Source: CAJCBL01 sp035298965
Lineage (GTDB): Bacteria; Verrucomicrobiota; Verrucomicrobiia; Opitutales; Opitutaceae
DNA: 29,424 nucleotides
Assembly (NCBI GenBank): GCA_035298965.1
Contig: DATGXO010000029.1
Span: forward strand, 1-29,424
Reading direction: 5' to 3'
The translations under genes were made by a program, and so were the position numbers. Below the pieces are notes generated by a model. It was not told the DNA's origin. It saw nothing but the letters and a program-made list of their open reading frames with translations, and ran no database searches. This document shows, in pieces, positions 8,151 to 14,899 of the stretch (the first letter of the stretch is position 1; each line of letters opens with the position of its first letter).

Positions 8151-9173
8151 TCACTCTGCCAACAACTCGCCCTGCACCGCCTTTGGTGGTGCGGGGCTTT
8201 TCTTCTCCGGCTTCGAATTGAGGTGCCGCGGCGGCCGCGAGACTTTGGCCGACATCGCGCTCTCGCGATCCGCGACGATCCGCGTGCACATCGCCTGCAC
8301 GTGCATCTTCAGCCAACGCGCGGTCGGGCTCGCCGGCGTGTAGTCGGCCGGACCGTAGTGATCGATGCGGCCGACCTGGCGCAGGCGGTCGTTCTGCTCG
8401 AACTCCGCCATGTTGTCCGGATTGTAGACGGCGTAGGCTTTGCCGCCGTTCTTCTTCACGACCGAGAAACACGGCACATCGCTCGGGCCATCGGCGATGT
8501 AGATCATGTTCTGGAACGGGATCCGCCGGTCCTCCGGCGCGATGTTCGCGTTCACGTCGATCTCGGGATTCTTGTTCGTGCCCTTGTTGATCTCGAAGAG
8601 CGCGCGGGTCTTCGTCGTGTTGTCGATCAGCGCGCCGATCTGCGCGATCTCCGCCTCGGCTTCGATTTCAAATTCCTTCTGGCCCACGAAGCCCGGCGGC
8701 AATGGATTCTCGATGAACTCGCACGCCCAGATCCCGTCCACATGCGGCGCCATCGCGCTGCCGTGGATCATCTCCGCCAACCCCGTGCTCACCACGTAGT
8801 GCTCGAGCTTGATCTCGTGCTTTTGAAACTCCGGCTTCTCGCGCACCCACTCGCGCGCTGCCGGGAAAAACTCCGGCAAACCCGGGTACAGCCGGATCTC
8901 GCCGCCGCACTCGCGCAGGATCTTGTTGTTCAACCCCCGCAGACGCCCGTGCTTCACGTACGTGAGCAGGTGATTGAGGTAGCCGTTTTCGCCGGAAACG
9001 TGGTAACCACGCCGCCGGTACTCCTCGATCATCGCGTTGGTCTCGGCCCAGAAGTCCTGGTCCACGACCCCGTACCGCCGGAACAGCGGCGCCTGCATGT
9101 ACTCGGGGATGAGCGTCTTGTCGAAGTCCCAGATGCAGGCGATGATGTTTTGCGTGAACAACGTGGTGGCCAT
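8151..9173 (-). CDS. HAD-superfamily hydrolase (haloacid dehalogenase-like)
   Basis: This 340-residue soluble protein has HAD motif I at WDFDKTL (nucleophile D16, general acid D18). A candidate motif III lysine is K197 in EINKGTNKNP, and motif IV is IADGPSDVPCF (D228, D232). Between residues 24 and 200 lies a large mostly helical cap. The C-terminal 35 residues are a basic, Pro-rich tail. HAD enzymes of this layout are phosphatases; the substrate cannot be told. The start is the ATG at 9173. The frame extends further upstream, but the extra residues would overlap the leader and start of prfA on the other strand. It diverges from prfA with 112 bases between. Confidence 0.85.
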   Translation of the reverse strand: MATTLFTQNIIACIWDFDKTLIPEYMQAPLFRRYGVVDQDFWAETNAMIEEYRRRGYHVSGENGYLNHLLTYVKHGRLRGLNNKILRECGGEIRLYPGLPEFFPAAREWVREKPEFQKHEIKLEHYVVSTGLAEMIHGSAMAPHVDGIWACEFIENPLPPGFVGQKEFEIEAEAEIAQIGALIDNTTKTRALFEINKGTNKNPEIDVNANIAPEDRRIPFQNMIYIADGPSDVPCFSVVKKNGGKAYAVYNPDNMAEFEQNDRLRQVGRIDHYGPADYTPASPTARWLKMHVQAMCTRIVADRESAMSAKVSRPPRHLNSKPEKKSPAPPKAVQGELLAE

Positions 9174-9285
9174 GGGCGAGGGAAGGGCGCCGCAGTCGCC
9201 GCGAACGGGTCGCGGCCTTGCGTCCGCCGCAGAAAAACCCCATGCCCTCCGCTCCGCAACGTACATTTTCCCGGCCCGCCGCCCA

Positions 9286-10404
9286 ATGCCCGCACTGCCC
9301 GATATCGCGCCTTTCCGCCGACGCAAAGAGGAGCTCGACGCCCAGATGGCCGATCCGGGTTTCTACGCCAACCCGCGCCTCGCCGCCGAGGTCACCCGCG
9401 AGAACCAGCGCCTCGCCGCGCTCCTCGAGAAACACGCCGAATGGCAACGTCTTGGCCGCGACCTCGCCGAAAACACCGCCCTCGCCAAGGACCAGACGGC
9501 CGATGCCGACCTGCGCGAACTCGCCGCCGCCGAGCTGCCCGCGCTCACCGCCCGCCGCGACGCGCTCGAGCGCGAAGTGCTCGTGTCGATGATCCCGCCC
9601 GAGCCCACGGACTCGCGCAACACCGTCTTCGAGATCCGCGCCGGCACCGGCGGCGAGGAAGCCGCGCTCTTTGCCGCGGAACTCGCGCGCATGTACCAGA
9701 AATACGCCGAGAGCCGCGGCTGGAAGGTCGACCCGCTCTCCACCAGCCCCAGCGAGCGCGGCGGCTGCCGCGAAGCCATCTTCCTCGTCTCCGGCTCCGA
9801 GGTCTACAAGCAGCTCAAGTTCGAGAGCGGCGTCCACCGCGTGCAACGCGTCCCCGTCACCGAGGGCAGCGGCCGTATCCACACCTCCACCGTCACCGTC
9901 GCCGTGCTGCCCGAGGCCGAGGAGGTCGATGTGAAGATCGACCCGCAGGATCTCGAGATCACCGTGCAACGCGCCAGCGGACCCGGCGGCCAGGGCGTGA
10001 ACACCACCGACTCCGCCGTCCGCATCATCCACAAGCCCACCGGCCTGATGGTCTACTGCGCCGACGGCCGCTCGCAGCTCAAGAACAAGGCCAGCGCCAT
10101 GTCCGTCCTGCGCTCGCGCCTGCTTCAGGCTGAGCAGGAGAAGGAGCGCGCGAAATACGCCGCGCAACGCCGCAGCCAGATCGGCACCGGCGATCGCTCC
10201 GAGCGCATCCGCACCTACAACTTCCCGCAGAGCCGCTGCACCGATCATCGCATCGGCTTCACGCTCCACAGCCTCCCGCAGATCATGGAGGGCAATATCG
10301 ACCCGCTCGTCGCCGAGCTTCAGCGGGTCGATTTCGAGGAGCGTTTCGCCGCCCTCACCGGCCAGCCCGTCAGTCCCCGCCGCCGCGCCGACGAGGAGGA
10401 TTGA
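9286..10404 (+). CDS. prfA: peptide chain release factor 1
   Basis: The 372-residue protein reads UAA and UAG stop codons and triggers peptide release. The catalytic GGQ is at 234-236 (SGPGGQGVNTTDSAVRI). The codon-recognition tripeptide is PVT at 190-192 in HRVQRVPVTE. This fits the P-x-T of RF1 and not the SPF of RF2. The domain order is normal: N-terminal helical domain, then the EIRAGTGGEEAALFA block, the superdomain and a C-terminal helix. The start is the ATG at 9286, and upstream in-frame sequence is unlike RF1. It is followed by prmC, whose product methylates the GGQ glutamine. The two are separated by an unusual 92-base repeat region. Confidence 0.96.
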   Translation: MPALPDIAPFRRRKEELDAQMADPGFYANPRLAAEVTRENQRLAALLEKHAEWQRLGRDLAENTALAKDQTADADLRELAAAELPALTARRDALEREVLVSMIPPEPTDSRNTVFEIRAGTGGEEAALFAAELARMYQKYAESRGWKVDPLSTSPSERGGCREAIFLVSGSEVYKQLKFESGVHRVQRVPVTEGSGRIHTSTVTVAVLPEAEEVDVKIDPQDLEITVQRASGPGGQGVNTTDSAVRIIHKPTGLMVYCADGRSQLKNKASAMSVLRSRLLQAEQEKERAKYAAQRRSQIGTGDRSERIRTYNFPQSRCTDHRIGFTLHSLPQIMEGNIDPLVAELQRVDFEERFAALTGQPVSPRRRADEED

Positions 10405-10485
10405 GCGGAGGAATTTTGGAGCTAGGAGATAGCCTGAGTTCCACATTCTCCTACCTCCGCATTCTAGCTTCTAACTTCTAGCTTC
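10405..10485 (+). repeat. heptad (7-bp) repeat block with inverted arms between prfA and prmC
   Basis: Six consecutive 7-mers at 10444-10485 all end in YTC: cattctc, ctacctc, cgcattc, tagcttc, taacttc, tagcttc. On the minus strand they read GARNNNN. Two 7-mers in the opposite sense, gagctag and gagatag, lie at 10419-10432. The block starts right after the prfA stop, and gcggagg (10405-10411) and taggaga (10423-10429) find exact complements at 10454-10460 and 10447-10453. It resembles the short tandem heptamer repeats known in cyanobacteria. The phase is exact, but the role is unknown. Confidence 0.75.
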
Positions 10486-10496
10486 CTCCTCATCCT

Positions 10497-11342
10497 GTGC
10501 AGCCGCTCCTCGAGATCATCCGCAAAACCACCGATTTCCTTCGCTCAAAAGGCGTGGAGAGCGCGCGGCTGGAGGCCGAGGTGCTCGTCGCTCACGCGCT
10601 CGGGCTTAAGCGCATGGACCTCTACCTCCAATTCGAGCGGATGCTTACCGACGCCGAACTCGACGCCGTCCGCCCGCTCGTCAAACGCCGCGGCCAACGG
10701 GAACCGCTCCAGCACATCCTCGGCGAGACCGACTTCTTCGATCTCAAGCTCAAGACCGACCGCCGCGGCCTCATCCCGCGCCCCGAGACCGAGCTCCTCC
10801 TCGAATTCGCCACGAAGAGCTTCGAGTCCGCGCCCGCCCGTATCCTCGACCTCGGCACCGGAACCGGCGCCATCGCGCTCGCGCTCGCGAAATTCTGGCC
10901 CGAATCCGCCATCGTCGCCGTCGACCGCAGCGCCGACGCCCTCGCGCTCGCTCGCGAGAACGCCCAAAAACTCTCCCTCGCCGACCGCGTGCGCTTCCTC
11001 GAGTCCGACTGGTTCGCCGCGCTCGCCAGCGGAGCGCCGTTCGGGTTGATCGTCTCGAATCCGCCGTACCTCACGGCCGCCGAGGTCGCCGCCGCCGAGC
11101 CCGAGGTGCGCGACCACGATCCGCACAGCGCGCTCGTCGCCGAGCGCGACGGCCGCGCCGATCTCGAGACGATCATCCGCGACGCGCCCGCATTTCTCGC
11201 TCCCGGCGGCCTGCTCGCGCTCGAGACTGGCATCGCTCAGCACGCCGCGTTGATCGAGTTCGCCCAGCCGTTCGGATACGCCTCGATCGAGTCCAAGCGA
11301 GACCTCACCGACCGCGAGCGCTTCCTGCTGCTCCGCCGGTAG
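10497..11342 (+). CDS. prmC: release factor glutamine methyltransferase
   Basis: The 281-residue SAM-dependent enzyme methylates the glutamine of the GGQ motif in release factors. It has the N-terminal helical substrate domain (about 1-85), with PLQHILGETDF at the boundary. The SAM-binding loop is LDLGTGTGAIALALA near 117-131, and the catalytic NPPY is at 188-191 (VSNPPYLTAAEV). The start codon is GTG at 10497, with no Shine-Dalgarno site; an upstream start would run into the heptad repeats. Its position after prfA is the classic arrangement and supports the call. Confidence 0.95.
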   Translation: MQPLLEIIRKTTDFLRSKGVESARLEAEVLVAHALGLKRMDLYLQFERMLTDAELDAVRPLVKRRGQREPLQHILGETDFFDLKLKTDRRGLIPRPETELLLEFATKSFESAPARILDLGTGTGAIALALAKFWPESAIVAVDRSADALALARENAQKLSLADRVRFLESDWFAALASGAPFGLIVSNPPYLTAAEVAAAEPEVRDHDPHSALVAERDGRADLETIIRDAPAFLAPGGLLALETGIAQHAALIEFAQPFGYASIESKRDLTDRERFLLLRR

Positions 11343-11375
11343 CGCGGAGGGGGAGCTAGGTAGGACCAGATTGCG

Positions 11376-11391
11376 CCGCCTCCTCAGGCGG
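11376..11391 (+). terminator. possible weak terminator after prmC
   Basis: A 6-bp GC stem (ccgcct/aggcgg) with a cctc loop lies 34 bases after the prmC stop. It is followed nine bases later by a short ggtttt run. The separation from the T run makes it a weak candidate. Confidence 0.3.
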
Positions 11392-11524
11392 AGCGACCTT
11401 GGTTTTCCGTTTAGCGCGGACCATTCAACGGAGAGAGTCCGTGTGTCCCGCTACCGCAGACTGAACTGCGCGAGGTGTGTTCACCCGGTTGCGCGGGAAG
11501 CGCATTCATGGCATCAGTATCCTC

Positions 11525-11932
11525 ATGAAGAAACTCCCCCTTACCTTCGTTCTCCTTGCATTTGGCGCCATGACCGCCGCGGCGGTTCCGGCCTTCGATC
11601 CGGCCTCCCCCGAGGCTGTCGCGATCGGCCGCCGCGCGACCAACTGGGGCCCAATGCCCGAGTATCAGGTGACTCCGCTCAAGACTGTCGCACCGGATTA
11701 CGGTGCGGCGCTCAAACAGAAGGGAGTTGTCGGCACGGTCATCGCCGCGGCTTTGATCGGTGCCTCCGGGCAGGTCGTCGATGCGACGGTCGTCACCAGC
11801 TCCGGCGACAAGAAACTCGACGGCATGGCGCTGGCTGCGTTTCGCCAATGGCGTTTTCCATCCCTGCGCGATGGTCGGGTTCCCGTGCGGTACGTCGTGA
11901 AACAATCGTTCGAGTTCAAGGCGGCCGAGTAG
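11525..11932 (+). CDS. secreted TonB C-terminal-domain-like protein
   Basis: The 135-residue protein has a signal peptide (MKKLPLTFVLLAFGAMTAAAV, cut near residue 20). It carries one TonB C-terminal-like domain: PEYQVTPLKTVAPDYGAAL, then GVVGTVIAAALIGASGQV, then KLDGMALAAFRQWRFPS. The pattern of P-x-Y, x-G-x-V and the A...W-x-F end is that of the energy-transducer family. It lacks the transmembrane anchor plus Pro-rich spacer of a true TonB, so it is probably a free periplasmic protein or lipid-less relative and not a transducer. I start it at the ATG at 11525 because the signal peptide begins there. A strong UUCG terminator follows 22 bases after the stop. Confidence 0.8.
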   Translation: MKKLPLTFVLLAFGAMTAAAVPAFDPASPEAVAIGRRATNWGPMPEYQVTPLKTVAPDYGAALKQKGVVGTVIAAALIGASGQVVDATVVTSSGDKKLDGMALAAFRQWRFPSLRDGRVPVRYVVKQSFEFKAAE

Positions 11933-11954
11933 CACGCCTCACTCAGCCTTCGCG

Positions 11955-11988
11955 CGGCCAAGTCTTCGGACTTGGCCGTCTTCGTTTT
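11955..11988 (+). terminator. strong intrinsic terminator with UUCG tetraloop
   Basis: A perfect 10-bp stem (11955-11964 with 11969-11978) closes a ttcg tetraloop and is followed by tcttcgtttt. It ends the TonB-like gene. The opposite flank is not A-rich, so it should not act well on the convergent minus-strand gene. Confidence 0.85.
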
Positions 11989-12022
11989 GAGCTCGGGCGA
12001 CCGACTCTCCGCGCGGCCGCCG

Positions 12023-12397
12023 CTAGTTGTTCGCCGTCTCGTCGTGCAACAGCGTCGTGCCCGCGAAGAGTTTTCGGAGGAAACGAAGCGCGGCGGGTTT
12101 GTCGGCGGGATCGATCCCGAGTTCGACGACGAACTCGTGGTGGCCCTCGAAACGTGCGGCCTTCGCCGGATCGAGCGACACGCGCAGCACCGATGTGCTC
12201 CAACGCAGTTCGCGGATCACGTCGTAGCCGCTCCAGAGCTGGCCGTCGCACTCGAAGCGGATGTCGCCGAAGCGGCCGGGCTTCAGGTCGGCGCGCCGCT
12301 GGATCGCGAGGTAGTGGTCGTCGCAGGAGAGGTGGAAAACGAGCACGCCGTCTTCGGTGTGCTCCGTCATGAGGGTCGTTGCGGCGAAGTGGATCAT
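12023..12397 (-). CDS. conserved hypothetical protein, resembles the Imm10 immunity-protein family
   Basis: This 124-residue acidic soluble protein has no signal peptide. It has an alternating beta-rich first half and a C-terminal block: a WSGYDVIREL strand, then VLRVSLDPAKAARF, then EFVVELGIDPADK and a final helix RFLRKLF. The order of Y-x-x-[VI] strand, L-R-V-x-L-x-P-x-A-A, acidic strand and a closing L-R-x-L-x-x-[IL]-[FL] helix recalls Imm10-type immunity proteins of polymorphic toxin systems. That is pattern memory only. No toxin gene is adjacent, so it may instead be an orphan of unrelated function. M10 is an alternative start. It is convergent with the TonB-like gene. Confidence 0.6.
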   Translation of the reverse strand: MIHFAATTLMTEHTEDGVLVFHLSCDDHYLAIQRRADLKPGRFGDIRFECDGQLWSGYDVIRELRWSTSVLRVSLDPAKAARFEGHHEFVVELGIDPADKPAALRFLRKLFAGTTLLHDETANN

Positions 12398-12549
12398 CTG
12401 GGAAACGGAAATCTAGAGGCTAGCTGGCGGGAGCGAGAAGACGAAAGCCGTGAGCGACGTTTGATTCGGGTTTGATGCTCATGAATCCTTTCCCGCTTTC
12501 TTCGGCGTCCGCCGAAACCTTCGGCGGGCTCCCACGTTCAAGGCTCACG

Positions 12550-12957
12550 ATGAAAGTCACGACCTCTCTTCTGTCGCTCGCCATTCTCGCCTCCACCGTC
12601 TCGGCCCGCGCCGTCGAGCCGGTCCCCACGCCCACGGCGACCGCGCCTGTCCCGGGCGAACTCGCCTCGCGGCTGCAGGACATCACCGCGCAGCTCAACC
12701 TCACCGAAGACCAGAAGGCGAAGATCGCGCCCATCCTGAAACAGGAAGCCGCTGACCTGCGCGCACTCAAGGAGGACACGAGCCAGCGTCGGATGCAGCG
12801 GCTCCGGCGTTTCCGGGAAATCAACCAGAAGGCCAGCGAGCAGATCCGCGCGCTGCTCACGCCCGAACAGCAACCCAAGTACGACGAACTCCGCGCCGCC
12901 GCTCGCGCCGAGATGAAACAGCGCATGAAAGAACGTCGCGCTCCGGGAGCGGAGTGA
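12550..12957 (+). CDS. periplasmic Spy/CpxP-like LTXXQ protein
   Basis: The 135-residue protein has a signal peptide (MKVTTSLLSLAILASTVSARA, cut near residue 21) and a Pro/Thr-rich stretch to about residue 36. An all-helical, highly charged domain follows. Two LTxxQ-type motifs are visible, LTEDQKAKI and LTPEQQPKY, with a basic helix between them. Spy and CpxP use this fold as small periplasmic chaperones or stress sensors. The start at 12550 is set by the signal peptide; an upstream in-frame ATG at 12472 would put 26 extra residues before it. The leader carries two overlapping hairpins (12501-12526). A REP-like repeat starts 3 bases after the stop, and a terminator follows. Confidence 0.8.
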   Translation: MKVTTSLLSLAILASTVSARAVEPVPTPTATAPVPGELASRLQDITAQLNLTEDQKAKIAPILKQEAADLRALKEDTSQRRMQRLRRFREINQKASEQIRALLTPEQQPKYDELRAAARAEMKQRMKERRAPGAE

Positions 12958-12960
12958 ACT

Positions 12961-12989
12961 CGGTGTGGCGCCGTTCGCGAGAACGGCGA
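12961..12989 (+). repeat. palindromic repeat, copy 1 of the CGCCGYTC family
   Basis: This 29-base sequence recurs exactly at 13741-13769. It contains an 8-bp hairpin (cgccgttc / gaacggcg) with a gcga loop, preceded by cggtgtgg. It lies 3 bases after the Spy-like stop codon. A variant in the opposite orientation is at 25118-25143. Confidence 0.85.
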
Positions 12990-13012
12990 TGCGGGGGCTC
13001 TACGCACGAAAA

Positions 13013-13036
13013 ACCCGGAGCCGCGGGGCTCCGGGT
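13013..13036. terminator. bidirectional terminator between Spy-like and cytochrome c genes
   Basis: A perfect 10-bp stem (acccggagcc / ggctccgggt) has a gcgg loop. The left flank gaaaaa supplies a U tract for minus-strand transcripts, and cttcttgt follows on the plus strand. It lies between convergent genes. Confidence 0.8.
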
Positions 13037-13078
13037 CTTCTTGTCGCGGGGCGCTAGGCGCGCAGGCGAGGTGGTTGT

Positions 13079-13507
13079 CTACTGGTTTGTGGGAAGGGAT
13101 CGCAGGTAGGCGACGATGGCGCGTGCCTCGGCTTCGTTGAAACGGTACTGCGGCATCGGCGGGCGGAGCGGCCCGGCGGTGCGCGCGCCGGTGGTCAGGA
13201 ACGCCAGCGCCTCGGCGTCCGTGTAGTTGCGCAGTCCGGCGATCCCGGGCGCGACGGACGACCACGGCATCTCGACCGTGGGCTCGAAGGGCAGGTGCGA
13301 GCCTTGCAGCCAACGCGTGCGATCGAACTCGCCGGTGGGAAGCCGGGCGGTGTGGCAGTCGCTGCACAGGCCGACGTTCTCGACGAGGCGGCGGCCTTCG
13401 ACGAGGAGCTCCCCGGTGGGCGGTGCGGTTTCGGCGGCGAGCAGCCGCGAGCTGACGAGCAGGGTGGTGCCTGCGAGGAACATGGAGACGGTTCGGGATG
13501 TAATCAT
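13079..13507 (-). CDS. small exported c-type cytochrome
   Basis: The 142-residue protein has a signal peptide (MITSRTVSMFLAGTTLLVSSRLLAAE, cut near residue 25). One haem-binding motif, CSDCH, has C48, C51 and H52. M118 in RPPMPQYRF is the likely second iron ligand. The C-terminal helix ARAIVAYLRSLP is typical of class I cytochrome c (compare the diheme gamma-carbonyl or cytochrome c6-like proteins that end in a Y-L-R-S-L motif). It should carry electrons in the periplasm; the partner is unknown. The ATG at 13507 is chosen because the signal peptide begins there. A GTAG-led palindrome lies directly upstream (13510-13527). Confidence 0.88.
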   Translation of the reverse strand: MITSRTVSMFLAGTTLLVSSRLLAAETAPPTGELLVEGRRLVENVGLCSDCHTARLPTGEFDRTRWLQGSHLPFEPTVEMPWSSVAPGIAGLRNYTDAEALAFLTTGARTAGPLRPPMPQYRFNEAEARAIVAYLRSLPTNQ

Positions 13508-13740
13508 GGGTAGCAGCTTGCTGCGCGTGGGGTGCGCGCAACGAAGCCGGCTTCCGCCCGGTCTCAATCAGGGCGGCGCCTTCACCAGCGAGTAGAAGCC
13601 GTGCTGCGCACCCGGACCGCCGGCTGTAAGGAGGATAACGACAAGTCGTGCGGGGCTATCTGCGCACGCGACTGGCTTTCGGATTCGCGGCTCTCGCGAA
13701 CCGCGCCACGTGGATCGGTTGTCGCTTCATCAGGCCGGGG

Positions 13741-13769
13741 CGGTGTGGCGCCGTTCGCGAGAACGGCGA
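13741..13769 (+). repeat. palindromic repeat, copy 2 of the CGCCGYTC family
   Basis: This is an exact 29-base copy of 12961-12989. The hairpin arms are 13749-13756 and 13761-13768, with a gcga loop at 13757-13760. The two copies are 780 bases apart in direct orientation. Confidence 0.85.
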
Positions 13770-13795
13770 CCCGGAGTGCCCGCTTTGCGAGGCCG

Positions 13796-13819
13796 GGAGC
13801 TGCTCTCGCGAGCAGCTCC
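13796..13819. repeat. 10-bp perfect hairpin with tcgc loop, related core
   Basis: The arms 13796-13805 (ggagctgctc) and 13810-13819 (gagcagctcc) close a tcgc loop. The ctcgcgag core is shared with the CGCCGYTC repeats, but the arms differ. It lies 21 bases past the traB-like stop codon in transcript terms' opposite flank, that is, just downstream of that gene. Confidence 0.6.
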
Positions 13820-13840
13820 ACAGGTGAACTGCACCGGAGG

Positions 13841-14710
13841 TCACGGCGCGGGCACTTGCTCGATCGTGCAGCCTTTTTTGCGGAGCAGCGCGATGAGGCC
13901 GTCGTTGCCGGCGAGGTGCGCGGCGCCGACGAGCACGAACTCCTTCGGCTCGCTGGCGAGCATTGTCTCCAGTTTCGGGAGCCATGCTTTGTTGCGGTTC
14001 GAAATCAGCGTGGCGTAGATCCGCGGGTAATCGCGGCGCATCTCGGCGGAGAGCGTGGCGTCGAGCTTGTCGAGATCGCCGATGCGCCACGCGGCGACGG
14101 TGTCGCCGAGCACGGCGGGCAGGCGCGCAAGATCGTCGAGTGTCGCGACGAGGAGCTCGCTCTCCTGACCCGCGCCCAGGCTCGTCACGAAACCGATCTG
14201 CTCCTCGACGGTCTCGAGCTGCGCGAGGCGTTTGCGGGCGGCGATGGCTTTTTTCTGAAACTGCTGGTCGACGCCTTCCGGCGTGAACCCGAGGCGCTGG
14301 AGCTCCACGCCCATGATCGTCATCATGACCATCCACGGCTTGAACGACTGGAGCTGCGCGGCGGGCAGCCCGGCTTTCGCGGCCCATGTTTGCACGGCTT
14401 GCCAAGCCTCGGGCGTGAGCGTGTCGGAGAGTTTGGAGCCGTCGGTGAGGAGCGCCTGCGCGAGGAGCTTCTGCTGTGTCTCCGGAGATTGGAGTTGCGC
14501 GAGATCGGTCTCGAAGCAGACGACCGCCGCTTGCGCGAACGCGGCGTCGAACTCGGGCGGCAGCGGCAGATCCGCGGCGCGGAGATAATGGCACGTGCCG
14601 CCGAGGTAGAGGACACGGCCGTTGCGGGTGACTTTCCAGACGGCCGATTCGGCTTCGAGGCCGGCGGCGAGGAGGATCGAGGCGAGAAGGGCGGCGAGGA
14701 TGCGTTTCAT
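13841..14710 (-). CDS. TraB/GumN family protein, exported
   Basis: The 289-residue protein has a signal peptide (MKRILAALLASILLAAGLEAE, cut near residue 20). The TraB/GumN (PF01963-type) layout follows. It shows LGGTCHYL near 36-43, with H41 in the first GxxH-like motif, then CFETDL with a conserved Glu. The final LVGAAHLAGNDGLIALLRKKG supplies the second G-x-x-H and the closing helix. Distant relatives of this fold include Tiki-type metalloproteases, so hydrolytic activity is possible but unproven here. GumN itself sits in xanthan clusters without a clear role. It shares a strand with the cytochrome gene and diverges from the deacetylase-like gene. Confidence 0.85.
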   Translation of the reverse strand: MKRILAALLASILLAAGLEAESAVWKVTRNGRVLYLGGTCHYLRAADLPLPPEFDAAFAQAAVVCFETDLAQLQSPETQQKLLAQALLTDGSKLSDTLTPEAWQAVQTWAAKAGLPAAQLQSFKPWMVMMTIMGVELQRLGFTPEGVDQQFQKKAIAARKRLAQLETVEEQIGFVTSLGAGQESELLVATLDDLARLPAVLGDTVAAWRIGDLDKLDATLSAEMRRDYPRIYATLISNRNKAWLPKLETMLASEPKEFVLVGAAHLAGNDGLIALLRKKGCTIEQVPAP

Positions 14711-14899
14711 GGCGTGCCGGCACAGAAACGCGTGGAAGACGCGAAGACAACGTATCGGTCGCGCGCACGCGCCGTTTCACGGGTTTTCGCGGTGCGCGGC
14801 GGTAGGGCCGGCGGTGTGGGTGTCCGGCGGGCCGACGCCGGGGCGGGTGCTGATTTTCGCAGTTTACCTTTGAGGCGTTGCGCCGATTTTCGAAGCGAC

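Larger units (their letters stand above)
13508..13840. other. gene-free stretch rich in palindromes
   Basis: These 333 bases between the traB-like stop (13841) and the cytochrome start (13507), both on minus, hold no credible gene. They contain many palindromes. A GTAG-led one is at 13510-13527, and a 12-base perfect palindrome gaagccggcttc at 13543-13554. A diverged member of the CGCCGYTC family is near 13687-13709, and the exact 29-base repeat is at 13741-13769. A 10-bp hairpin is at 13796-13819. The cytochrome promoter must lie here, but I see no clear one. Confidence 0.6.

Noticed and set aside
8668..10446. 592-codon minus-strand frame opposite prfA
   Set aside because: It mirrors the prfA codons in GC-rich DNA; the Ala/Gly/Leu/Glu-rich product has no domain.
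13532..14899. Long open frame continuous with the deacetylase gene (744 codons in total)
   Set aside because: The upstream part overlaps the TraB/GumN gene on the other strand and is Arg-rich; the family N-terminus begins at 14900.
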